From Anaerolineae bacterium (GTDB lineage Bacteria > Chloroflexota > Anaerolineae > Aggregatilineales > Phototrophicaceae): a stretch of DNA of 58,944 nucleotides. The position numbers and the translations under genes are program-made. This document shows, piece by piece, positions 36,854 through 44,145 of the stretch. The notes under the pieces are model-generated. The model searched no databases and was not told the DNA's origin. It worked only from the letters and a program-made list of their open reading frames with translations. Where the stretch lies: assembly GCA_025454525.1 (NCBI GenBank), contig JALOOG010000014.1:1-58944 (forward strand), in the 5' to 3' direction. Every line of letters begins with the position of its first letter. The stretch's first letter is position 1.

Positions 36854-36885
36854 CAACGTGCGGTTGCGTGGTGCGTTGATGCACC
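36854..36885 (-). terminator. Hairpin B downstream of SH3b paralogue C
   Basis: GGTTGCGTGGTGC pairs with GCACCACGCGACC (one G-T pair) around TTGATG-type loop. Compared with hairpin A at 35174-35205, the stem positions differ in both arms in a way that keeps pairing. The 20 bases between hairpin and stop codon are also conserved. Confidence 0.5.
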
Positions 36886-36911
36886 ACGCGACCGATAGCA
36901 TCCCTCACTCA

Positions 36912-38429
36912 CTAACAAGCGTTAGGATAGCAGAAACGATAGGTGTTGCCTGCTAGTGCGATGTAAAGATTGCCATAAAAAACGGCATTGGGGTCATCGT
37001 AAAAATCCCAATAAGTGCCAACAGGCACGATCGCAAAGTAGCTCTCACCCGGGTTTAAAACCGCAACTGTTGGACCTAGTGTACAGTCTGGCAACACCGA
37101 AACCACTTTAAAAACGACACTGACTCCGGTAGAGTCTGGCGAGTTGTTGGTGACATCCAACATACCAACATCGGTCGGATGACCTTCACACGGGAGTAAG
37201 TTGGGTGTCGGTAAAGGTGTCGGCGTGTCGGTTGCAAAGCCAATCGGAGTCCATGTCGGGCTGATCGAAGGATCAAGCGTCGGTAAGTTGAGTAAACCGG
37301 TCGGTGTTGGAGTCAAGGTAGCACTGCTTTGGCCGCGTGTGGACGAGGGGCCTAGTGTGGGCATGACGCACGCGCCTTCAGCGATGCTCACCGACTCTGG
37401 CAACAACTTGATCGCTTGTACTAAGGTGACGATCTGACGGCAATCTGTAGACCGGATCGGGAAGGTCGGCGCACCATTGGCCCACCCGTCCTCATCCAAC
37501 GGGATCAGAGTGATCGATCCTGGGAGCAGGCGTTGGGTGACTCCGCCCGCTTTCACATACCCTGAACCTTCCAACAATTGGATCGTCAATTGATCACCGG
37601 GGACAGCTTGTAAAAAGGCGGTCGATCCTAAAGCGATCTCCACGCCATTTGCGACAAAACTCATCATGCCCGCGCCGTTGGGGGTTTGCAACAAGAGTCC
37701 GTCTAACGGGGCTTCGCGGCAAGTAATCTCGCCGATTCCGGTGGTGAAATAGAAGGCCTGCATCGGGGAAAGGTTTTGCGAGGTGGGTTCAACCTCTGGT
37801 AAGGTACTTTGATCACCACTCAACACCGACGCGATCACCCACCCCGTGAGTTGAGCGCGTTCCGTAGCGTAATCAATTCGCACCCATTCGTCATAGCGGC
37901 CGGTCGCATTCACCGTTTCGCCAACCGCTAATGAACCGTGCAAGCGGGCGTTAGATGACGGGGCAATCCGCACATTAACCCCTTCCATGGTGGTTAAGGG
38001 GACTTCAACGGTGACAGGGGTTTGATCTTCAAAATAGGTATCCCCGAAGAGGATAAAGGTGACATTCTGCCCCGGTAACGTGTCGGGCAGATTCGCCTGT
38101 ACTTTCAGGATCGAAACGCCCCAAGATTCGCCGTTGATGTCCATGGGGCTAAGATCAAGCGATGCCAAGGAGTAAAGATCGGCTACATCGCCGGCCTCAC
38201 TAAATTCAAAGGACACGGTTTCATCGCGCCCTTGCGCGTCAATCAGGGTATGGCCATAACAGGCTTGATTGCGCCCTAGATCGCCACAACTAGACGCGGC
38301 CGCCTCTAACGCCACATCAACTAATCCCGGACAAGATCCCTGTGGCGAATCCGGTTGCGCGGTGCTAAATGAACCGATCACCGCTAAAATTACACCCAAT
38401 AGCCCGAATAAGAGGGTTGTTTTTGTCAT
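36912..38429 (-). CDS. Secreted SH3b-domain protein (paralogue C)
   Basis: 505 residues from the ATG at 38429, exactly the length of paralogue B, with the same GAGG-9-ATG arrangement. The frame stays open to 38534 but that extension overlaps paralogue D and its promoter region. Domains follow the same order: signal peptide 'MTKTTLLFGLLGVILAVIGSF' (shown minus its last residues), Cys-block 'GSCPGLVDVALEAA', SH3b 'GVNVRIAPSSNARLHGSL', 'CREAPLDGLLLQTPNGAG', Pro/Thr linker 'TLTPTPTGLLNLPTLDPS' and C-terminal domain ending 'FYGNLYIALAGNTYRFCYP'. Its Cys-block and middle are closest to paralogue D, its C-terminus to paralogue B. Confidence 0.7.
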   Translation of the reverse strand: MTKTTLLFGLLGVILAVIGSFSTAQPDSPQGSCPGLVDVALEAAASSCGDLGRNQACYGHTLIDAQGRDETVSFEFSEAGDVADLYSLASLDLSPMDINGESWGVSILKVQANLPDTLPGQNVTFILFGDTYFEDQTPVTVEVPLTTMEGVNVRIAPSSNARLHGSLAVGETVNATGRYDEWVRIDYATERAQLTGWVIASVLSGDQSTLPEVEPTSQNLSPMQAFYFTTGIGEITCREAPLDGLLLQTPNGAGMMSFVANGVEIALGSTAFLQAVPGDQLTIQLLEGSGYVKAGGVTQRLLPGSITLIPLDEDGWANGAPTFPIRSTDCRQIVTLVQAIKLLPESVSIAEGACVMPTLGPSSTRGQSSATLTPTPTGLLNLPTLDPSISPTWTPIGFATDTPTPLPTPNLLPCEGHPTDVGMLDVTNNSPDSTGVSVVFKVVSVLPDCTLGPTVAVLNPGESYFAIVPVGTYWDFYDDPNAVFYGNLYIALAGNTYRFCYPNAC

Positions 38430-38463
38430 CATCATTGACCTCAATGAAAAAATAGCCGCACGG

Positions 38464-39735
38464 TTACTCTCCACCCATTGTAACCGCATTCTCTCTGATC
38501 GCGTGATCCTTTTCGCGGACACGCGGACACCCACAGGGGGTTGGCGTTGGGGTTAGCGTCGGAGTCGCACTGGGAACCGGTGATGATTCGGTTACTGGAC
38601 TCTCAAGGGTCATGGTTGGAGTCGGGGTGGGTGTGTTCGGGATCGGTGTAAAGGTGGGCGAGACACACGCCCCTAACGCGCTGCTGATCGTGCGCGGTAA
38701 CAGGTTAATCGGCGCAATCAACGCGAGGATATCCTCACATTGATCAGAGCGGGCGGGCAATGAAGGCGATCCCTTGGCCCAACCGTCTTGATCTAAGGGG
38801 ATCGCACTGATCGATCCGGGCGTTAAGCGTTGGGTAACTCCGTGGGCTTTGACAATTGCCTCACCTTCTAACAGGTGGATCGTCAGTTGATCACCGGGGA
38901 CGGCCTGTAAAAACGCGGTGGATCCCAAGGCGATCTCTACGCCATTCACCACAAAACGCATCATGCCCGCGCCGTCGGGGGTTTGCAGCAAAAGTCCGTC
39001 TAAGGGCGCTTCACGGCAAGTGATCTCCCCGATCCCGGTGGTAAAATAGAAGGCCTGCATCGGGGAAAGGTTTTGCGAGGTGGTTTCCACTTCTGGTAAC
39101 AGCGTTAGATCCCCTGCGACGGCGGCAGCATTGATCCAGCCAGTGATCTGGGATTGTTGATAGAGATATTCGATCCGTACCCATTGGTCATAACGGCCGG
39201 TCGCATTAACCGTTTGAGCTGCCGCTAATGACCCTAACAGACGGCTATCTTCCGACGGGGTTAAACGCACATTCGCACCTTGCGAGGTCTGAAGTGCGAT
39301 CTTCACAAACGCGGGAGACTGATTTTCAAGGTAAGTATCACCAAATAAGACAAACGTCACATTTTGACCGGGGAGTGTGTCTGGTAGATTCGCTTGAACG
39401 GCGAGGATCGAAACCCCCCAAGTTTCGCCATTCAGATCTAAAGGACTAAGCTCCATGGAGGCGATCGTTTCGAGATCCGCCAGATCACCGACATCGGTGA
39501 ACTCAAAGGACGCGGTTTCATCGTGTCCTTGCGCGTCAATCAGGGTGTGGCCATAACAGGCTTGATTGCGTCCGAGATCACCACAACTTGAGACGGCCGC
39601 CTCTAATGCCACATCGACTAAGCCGGGACAAGATCCCAATAGAGCATCTGATTGGGCGGTACTAGCGGTACTAAAGGAAACGATCACCGCTAAAATTACA
39701 CTCAATAATCCCAACAATAGGATTGTTTTTGTCAT
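38464..39735 (-). CDS. Secreted SH3b-domain protein, C-terminally truncated (paralogue D)
   Basis: 423 residues from the ATG at 39735 (GAGG 9 bases upstream; TTG at 39750 rejected). Signal peptide, Cys-block 'GSCPGLVDVALEAAVSSC', SH3b 'GANVRLTPSEDSRLLGSL' and 'CREAPLDGLLLQTPDGAG' match paralogue C nearly residue for residue. The Pro/Thr linker is present but the C-terminal domain is missing. The last 20 or so codons ('HAIRENAVTMGGE') are read through sequence homologous to the upstream region of D itself, which here serves as upstream region of C. So the 3' end appears to have been cut by the tandem duplication. Still likely secreted. Confidence 0.65.
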   Translation of the reverse strand: MTKTILLLGLLSVILAVIVSFSTASTAQSDALLGSCPGLVDVALEAAVSSCGDLGRNQACYGHTLIDAQGHDETASFEFTDVGDLADLETIASMELSPLDLNGETWGVSILAVQANLPDTLPGQNVTFVLFGDTYLENQSPAFVKIALQTSQGANVRLTPSEDSRLLGSLAAAQTVNATGRYDQWVRIEYLYQQSQITGWINAAAVAGDLTLLPEVETTSQNLSPMQAFYFTTGIGEITCREAPLDGLLLQTPDGAGMMRFVVNGVEIALGSTAFLQAVPGDQLTIHLLEGEAIVKAHGVTQRLTPGSISAIPLDQDGWAKGSPSLPARSDQCEDILALIAPINLLPRTISSALGACVSPTFTPIPNTPTPTPTMTLESPVTESSPVPSATPTLTPTPTPCGCPRVREKDHAIRENAVTMGGE

Positions 39736-40002
39736 AATCGCTGACCTCAATAAAAAAGTTGTGTGTTTACACTCCCTTTATTGTAACCGCATTCTGCTGG
39801 ATCTGGTGATCCTGTAAAAACTTTGATACCAAGTCGTAATCTAGGCACGCGGTACAGATTGAAAACATCAAGCGCTGTGCGACATTAAGCAGTAGCCAGT
39901 TGATCAACATCCCAACTTTTAGGGAAGATCATCCTTTAATTGTGATCGGATCGTTTGGTACAGTTAAGGCATTGATTTAACCATTTTACTTGAGGTGAAC
40001 CC
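39736..40002. other. Divergent promoter region between SH3b array and PCu(A)C gene
   Basis: 267 bases. On the minus side, GGTTACAAT (-10-like, 39780-39785) precedes paralogue D and is conserved before paralogue C. On the plus side, TTAATT (39936-39941), 17 bases, TACAGT (39959-39964) is a weak promoter for the gene at 40003. No gene seen. Confidence 0.4.
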
Positions 40003-40944
40003 ATGCGTTGTTTAAAAAACTTGGTATTGATGTTGGTATTGATGTCGGTGATCCTACCGATCTCTGCCCATGAACGGGCGGATATTTACGTCGTGGATGC
40101 GTGGGCAATGGCCACACTCACCACCACCGATGCGACACCAGAGGCCGCAATGGAAAGTAGCGCGATCTACTTCACCATTGACAACCCCGCCGCACATCCG
40201 ATCCGCTTGATCAGCGCCATGAGTGCCACCGCCGAAACGATCACTTTCCGTGAAGGTGAAGCGGTGGTAGATGGGATCACCATCCCCACCCTTGACAGCG
40301 TTTCCCTAAGTTCAGAAGGCATCTATCTCGCTTTAGAAGACCTCACGATGGATTTAGTGGTGGGGGATGCGCTCACGCTTGTTCTCACCTTTGAGATGTT
40401 AGAAGAAACCGGTGAAGTTAGCCCCGATAGTGAACTGTTAGAGGTGATCATCGGTGTACCAGTCTTGGCCGAAGCCCCCATTTCGCATCCGGTGATCGCA
40501 GTTGCCTCATGGGCGCGTCCCACCGTTGCCGCGATCGAAATGGACGAAATGATGGTAACACCCGAAGCGATGATGACCGAAGAACCCGTCATGGCGATCA
40601 GCGGCGCATTTATGACCTTAGTCAATCGCGGTGAAAGCGACCTCACCTTGGTGAGCGCGGAGTCGTCGGTGTCTGACTTGGTGGAATTGCATGAAACCCA
40701 AATGGAAGGCGATATGATGCGGATGCGAGAAGTCGAAGGCGGGATCGCATTGCCGGCCGGTGAACGGATGGAATTACGCCCCGGCAGCTACCACATCATG
40801 TTGATGGAACTCAATCAAGAACTGATCCCCGGTCAAGCGATCACGATCACCCTGACTTTTGACGATGGTTCTAATACGCTCATCACTGTTCCGGTGTATG
40901 ATCCGATGGGCATGGCGGACATGCCTCACGCGGCGGATGAATGA
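40003..40944 (+). CDS. Secreted protein with two PCu(A)C copper-chaperone domains, first degenerate
   Basis: 313 residues, TGAGG about 8 bases before the ATG. Signal peptide MRCLKNLVLMLVLMSVILPISA. Two repeats of the PCu(A)C fold. Repeat 1 (24-150) begins 'ADIYVVDAWAMATL' and has 'SSAIYFTIDNPAAHPIRLISA' (split at PAAHP) but lacks the copper ligands. Repeat 2 (160-300) has 'SWARPTVAA', 'SGAFMTLVNRGESDLTLV', 'VELHETQMEGDMMRMREV', 'LPAGERMELRPGSYHIMLM' - the H-x(n)-M...H-x-M set - so it should bind Cu(I). PCu(A)C proteins deliver copper to cytochrome oxidase CuA or act in copper storage. The next gene, a GntR regulator, overlaps by 8 bases. Confidence 0.8.
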   Translation: MRCLKNLVLMLVLMSVILPISAHERADIYVVDAWAMATLTTTDATPEAAMESSAIYFTIDNPAAHPIRLISAMSATAETITFREGEAVVDGITIPTLDSVSLSSEGIYLALEDLTMDLVVGDALTLVLTFEMLEETGEVSPDSELLEVIIGVPVLAEAPISHPVIAVASWARPTVAAIEMDEMMVTPEAMMTEEPVMAISGAFMTLVNRGESDLTLVSAESSVSDLVELHETQMEGDMMRMREVEGGIALPAGERMELRPGSYHIMLMELNQELIPGQAITITLTFDDGSNTLITVPVYDPMGMADMPHAADE

Positions 40945-41596
40945 GACACGCGCTCATACCATTGCGGATCGCTTACGACAAGCGATCCGCGAAGGCGTTT
41001 ACCTGTGTGGTGAACGCCTTATCGAATTAAATATCGCACGGGAGTTCGGCGTAAGCCAAAACACCGTGCGCGATGCGTTATGGCACTTGGAACAAGAGGG
41101 TTGGTTGATACGTCAAGCGCGGCACGGGGTCACGGTGCGCGCTTTTAGCACTGATGAGGCCGAAGAAGTCTATGCGCTCTGGGCCTTATTGGCCCAGACG
41201 GCCTTTAGTTGGGCGGCGGAAAAATGGACACGAGTTGATCTGCTCAATCAGCTTCGACCGCCACTCACCCAGGCCCGCTTACGGTGGTCAGAGGGGCAAT
41301 GGAGCGCCTCTCGTGAAGCGATCTGGGAGTTTCATCGCACCCTTTCCCAACTTTCGGGGCGTTCTCAAACCGCCGTGTTACTTTCGCGCCTCTGTAATCA
41401 GGCGTGGTTACTGCAACTGGATTATGAATTTAATCACCCGCGCAGTGTAGAAGAGCGTGAAGCATGGATCGAAGGTTATGAGCAGTTATTGGGTGTGATC
41501 AAATTCGCTGATTCCGCCAATGCCGCCCATGCCTTACATGAGCGGATTTTAGAAGACGGCAAACCTGTGATCCGCTGGTTAGCAATGCACACTTAG
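40937..41596 (+). CDS. GntR-family transcriptional regulator (FadR/FCD type)
   Basis: 219 residues from the ATG at 40937, overlapping the stop of the copper protein gene, so translation is coupled. The frame extends back to 40859 but this would place 26 extra residues inside the previous gene. The winged HTH is 'TIADRLRQAIREGVYLCGERLIE', here split as 'IADRLRQAIREG' and 'LNIAREFGVSQNTVRDALWHLEQEGWL'. The C-terminal part (90-219) is all-helical like FCD domains ('FHRTLSQLSGRSQTAVLLSRL'). The metal-binding His residues of FCD are only partly evident. Ligand unknown; coupling suggests it senses something linked to copper delivery or respiration. Confidence 0.75.
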   Translation: MNETRAHTIADRLRQAIREGVYLCGERLIELNIAREFGVSQNTVRDALWHLEQEGWLIRQARHGVTVRAFSTDEAEEVYALWALLAQTAFSWAAEKWTRVDLLNQLRPPLTQARLRWSEGQWSASREAIWEFHRTLSQLSGRSQTAVLLSRLCNQAWLLQLDYEFNHPRSVEEREAWIEGYEQLLGVIKFADSANAAHALHERILEDGKPVIRWLAMHT

Positions 41597-41760
41597 CCTT
41601 AAAAAAGTGGACAAATGTTACGACTTTTGCGCTCATTTGTGCTACGATTGTGCCTAGGGCGATCGATCTGATCAATGGGTGTGCCAAGCGGTGATCTTAC
41701 GATCATGATGACGATACTACCGCCGCGCAGATGACATAACGATGAGTTTAGGATAGAGAC

Positions 41761-42186
41761 ATGACGGGCGATGGGCAAACGTATTTTCGGGTATTATTAA
41801 CGACGGTGGTCGGACAAGCGTTCACGGCGGCCGGTTATGCGTTAAATGAGCAACCGATTCAATGGGCCGGCGGTCAATATCGCTTTGTTCATGCGGGTTT
41901 ATCGACCGCGATCCAATTCCAGCACCTGCTCTATCAAGATACCGAATGGTCATCCGGCCAACCGTCCCGTTTTCGTGTGGTCTTGATCCGATCTGACGGT
42001 CATCAACGCGATCTTTCAAGGTTAGTGGTAGAAGATTTTGGCGTGGCGATCTTACCTTCATCGCGTCATTGGTGGACGTATCGCAACACCCATGAATTAG
42101 GCCAGGCCTTAGCGGAAGCGGGTCATTTGATCATTGGTTATGGGATGCCGTGGCTTTCCGGCGATCTCATCCCCCCAGAAAGGTGA
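41761..42186 (+). CDS. Small protein of unknown function (141 aa)
   Basis: 141 residues. 'FRVLLTTVVGQAFTAAGYAL', 'GGQYRFVHAGLSTAIQFQHL', 'PSRFRVVLIRSDGH', 'VVEDFGVAILPSSRHWWTYRN' and 'ELGQALAEAGHLIIGYGMPWL' suggest an alpha-beta fold, with the DUF4304 type a possible relative. The ribosome site is poor (TAGAGAC). It ends 2 bases before the FolB-FolK start, so the two are probably co-transcribed. A possible -10 box TACGAT lies at 41643-41648. Confidence 0.55.
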   Translation: MTGDGQTYFRVLLTTVVGQAFTAAGYALNEQPIQWAGGQYRFVHAGLSTAIQFQHLLYQDTEWSSGQPSRFRVVLIRSDGHQRDLSRLVVEDFGVAILPSSRHWWTYRNTHELGQALAEAGHLIIGYGMPWLSGDLIPPER

Positions 42187-42188
42187 TT

Positions 42189-43061
42189 ATGGACATTATC
42201 GAAATTGACGCTTTGCGCTTACGGTGCATTATCGGCTTTAGCGCCCATGAACTCAAAGATCAGCAAGACGTGGTGATCAGTTTGCGGCTTGGCACCGACA
42301 TGCGACGCGGCGCGATCACCGATCAGCCCAATGATGTCCTCAACTACCGGACGATCACCAAAGCGATCATCGCGCATGTGGAACATTCGCGTTATCAGTT
42401 GGTGGAGGCCTTGGCTAGTGCGATCGCCCGGATCTGTGTGGTAGATCATGCGGCCAGTTGGGTACAAGTGCGGGTGCATAAGCCGGGGGCCTTGCGCTTT
42501 TCCGATTCGGTTGGCGTGCTGATCGAACGCACGCGGGCGGATTTTGAACCGACCATCGCTTACGTTTCGATCGGATCGAACATCGATCCCGCGAACAACT
42601 TGTCCAAAGCGATCGCGCTCTTGGGTGAGCAATGTAAGATCCTCGCTTTATCCCAGACCTATCAATCTCCGCCTTATGGATTCCCAGATCAAGCGGATTT
42701 TTGGGACATCACGGCCAAAGTGCAAACGATGCTCACCCCGGTAGCGTTCAAACAAAGCATTCTAGACCCGATCGAATTGGCTTGTGGACGGGATCGCGCC
42801 TCCCAATTGAGCAAAGACGGCCCGTTGGCTTTAGACATGGACATCTTATTATGGGGTGAAACCGCTTTTGAGTACGGCATCAAACCTTGGCGCGTCCCGA
42901 ATAAAGGCATTCTTAAATATGCGGCAGTCGCGATCCCCTTGGCCGAAATCGCGCCAGAGGTGATCCATCCCGATGAAGGGATCACCCTTGCGGCGATCGT
43001 GGCGCGTTTTCCACTCGCTGAACGGGAACAGGTGCGCTTAGTACCCTTCACGCCGATCTAA
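42189..43061 (+). CDS. folBK: Fused dihydroneopterin aldolase / HPPK (FolB-FolK)
   Basis: 290 residues from the ATG at 42189, preceded by AAAGGTGA; the longer frame from 42150 overlaps the previous gene. Residues 1-118 are FolB: 'IIEIDALRLRCIIGFSAHEL', 'DVLNYRTITKAI' and 'RYQLVEALASAIA' with the catalytic region, and 'VRVHKPGALRFSDSVGV'. Residues 125-290 are FolK (6-hydroxymethyl-7,8-dihydropterin pyrophosphokinase): 'AYVSIGSNIDPANNLSKAI', 'FWDITAKVQT' and 'GPLALDMDILLWG' with the Mg-binding D-x-D. Two consecutive steps of folate synthesis on one chain. Ends in a 24-base convergent overlap with the dehydrogenase gene. Confidence 0.85.
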   Translation: MDIIEIDALRLRCIIGFSAHELKDQQDVVISLRLGTDMRRGAITDQPNDVLNYRTITKAIIAHVEHSRYQLVEALASAIARICVVDHAASWVQVRVHKPGALRFSDSVGVLIERTRADFEPTIAYVSIGSNIDPANNLSKAIALLGEQCKILALSQTYQSPPYGFPDQADFWDITAKVQTMLTPVAFKQSILDPIELACGRDRASQLSKDGPLALDMDILLWGETAFEYGIKPWRVPNKGILKYAAVAIPLAEIAPEVIHPDEGITLAAIVARFPLAEREQVRLVPFTPI

Positions 43062-44045
43062 GCGATTATAGAGCGGTTGGTGTTGCATATAGCGCTTGAG
43101 GTTTTCGATCAACAATTGTGCGGCCCGGGTGTTGTAATCGGTATGATTGCCAGAGACATGCGGACTGATGATCACGTTATCAAGTGTCCACAGTGGGTGA
43201 TGAGCGGGTAGGGGTTCTTCTTCAAACACATCCAAGATCGCCCCGCCGATCTTTTGGGCGTTCAAAGCAGCGATCAAAGCCGCTTGATCGATCACCTCAC
43301 CGCGCGCCACATTCAGGATCACGGCGGTCTTTTTCATCGCTTTGATCACGTCTTCGTTGATCAATTTGCGAGTCGCATCTGTTAGTGGGGTGATCACTGC
43401 CAGATAATCGCACTCGCTCACCATTTGGGTAAGCGCTTGCCACGGGTAGATCCGTTCTGGCAGATCGCCTGCGGGATCGCCCGTGCCGGGTTCAGTGTAA
43501 CCGTCATCTTCGGGTTTCATCGCGTTGCGCTTAGCGGCTAAGATCCGCATTCCCATGCTATGCGCGATGCGTGCCAATTCACGCCCGATGCTTCCATAAC
43601 CGATCACACCGAGCGTTTTGCCGCGCAAGGTTGACGGGCGAAAGATCTCATAGCGGCGTTCATGCCAAATTTGCCCCGCTTGATGCTGTAACATCAACGG
43701 CAACTTGAGGTTAAACGCCAACATCATCCCGATGCAATATTCGGCGATGGAAGTGGCATGGATACCACTAGCGGTAGTGACTTCAATGCTTTCAAGGCGC
43801 ACGATCGCTTGATTCAAGGCGCGATCCACACCTGCAAAATGAAATTGAATCCAACGCAACGCGGGGGCTTGCGCCGGCTGTGGAAAACGATTCAAGGTAT
43901 ACAGGATCTCGGTATCCGCCCACACCGATTCGGGGACTTCCGGAAAATGGCGTTCCACCCGAAATTGTGGAGCGGCCTCTCGGATGTGGGTGATCAACTC
44001 ATCCGAAAAATCCATTGCGATCACAAGGCGCGGTTTATCGCTCAT
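43038..44045 (-). CDS. D-2-hydroxyacid dehydrogenase (NAD-binding)
   Basis: 335 residues. Nucleotide-binding motif 'LGVIGYGSIGRELARIAHSMGM' (split: GVIGYGSIGRELA), catalytic Arg in 'LNVARGEVID', Glu in 'DVFEEEPLP' and His in 'NVIISPHVSGNH' form the family triad. The 'SGIHATSIAEYCIGMMLAF' block is typical of the GyaR/GhrA-like branch that reduces glyoxylate, hydroxypyruvate or other 2-oxoacids. An insert at about 175-200 ('KPEDDGYTEPGTGDPAG') is unusual. It is monocistronic; no operon partner. Confidence 0.85.
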   Translation of the reverse strand: MSDKPRLVIAMDFSDELITHIREAAPQFRVERHFPEVPESVWADTEILYTLNRFPQPAQAPALRWIQFHFAGVDRALNQAIVRLESIEVTTASGIHATSIAEYCIGMMLAFNLKLPLMLQHQAGQIWHERRYEIFRPSTLRGKTLGVIGYGSIGRELARIAHSMGMRILAAKRNAMKPEDDGYTEPGTGDPAGDLPERIYPWQALTQMVSECDYLAVITPLTDATRKLINEDVIKAMKKTAVILNVARGEVIDQAALIAALNAQKIGGAILDVFEEEPLPAHHPLWTLDNVIISPHVSGNHTDYNTRAAQLLIENLKRYMQHQPLYNRLDRREGY

Positions 44046-44101
44046 GTTGATTCCTTTGGGGTGCTAACTAAAAAACAGGCTGATCTTACCACAGCAAACA
44101 A

Positions 44102-44126
44102 AAACAGCCCGATCTTTTGGGCTGTT
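44102..44126 (-). terminator. Rho-independent terminator of the subtilase gene
   Basis: AACAGCCC (44103-44110) pairs with GGGCTGTT (44119-44126), loop 8 bases. Read on the minus strand it is followed by TTTTTGTTTG. It lies about 20 bases after the stop of the subtilase at 44146, and would also face the start of the dehydrogenase gene. Confidence 0.7.
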
Positions 44127-44145
44127 TAGCAGGTACAGGTTTCGT

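Noticed and set aside
38430-38534. N-terminal extension of SH3b paralogue C
   Set aside because: The extension reads through the promoter and GAGG site and overlaps paralogue D; the three paralogues align from the later ATG.
40859-40936. N-terminal extension of the GntR regulator
   Set aside because: It lies inside the copper-protein gene; GntR proteins start just before the winged helix, as the ATG at 40937 does.
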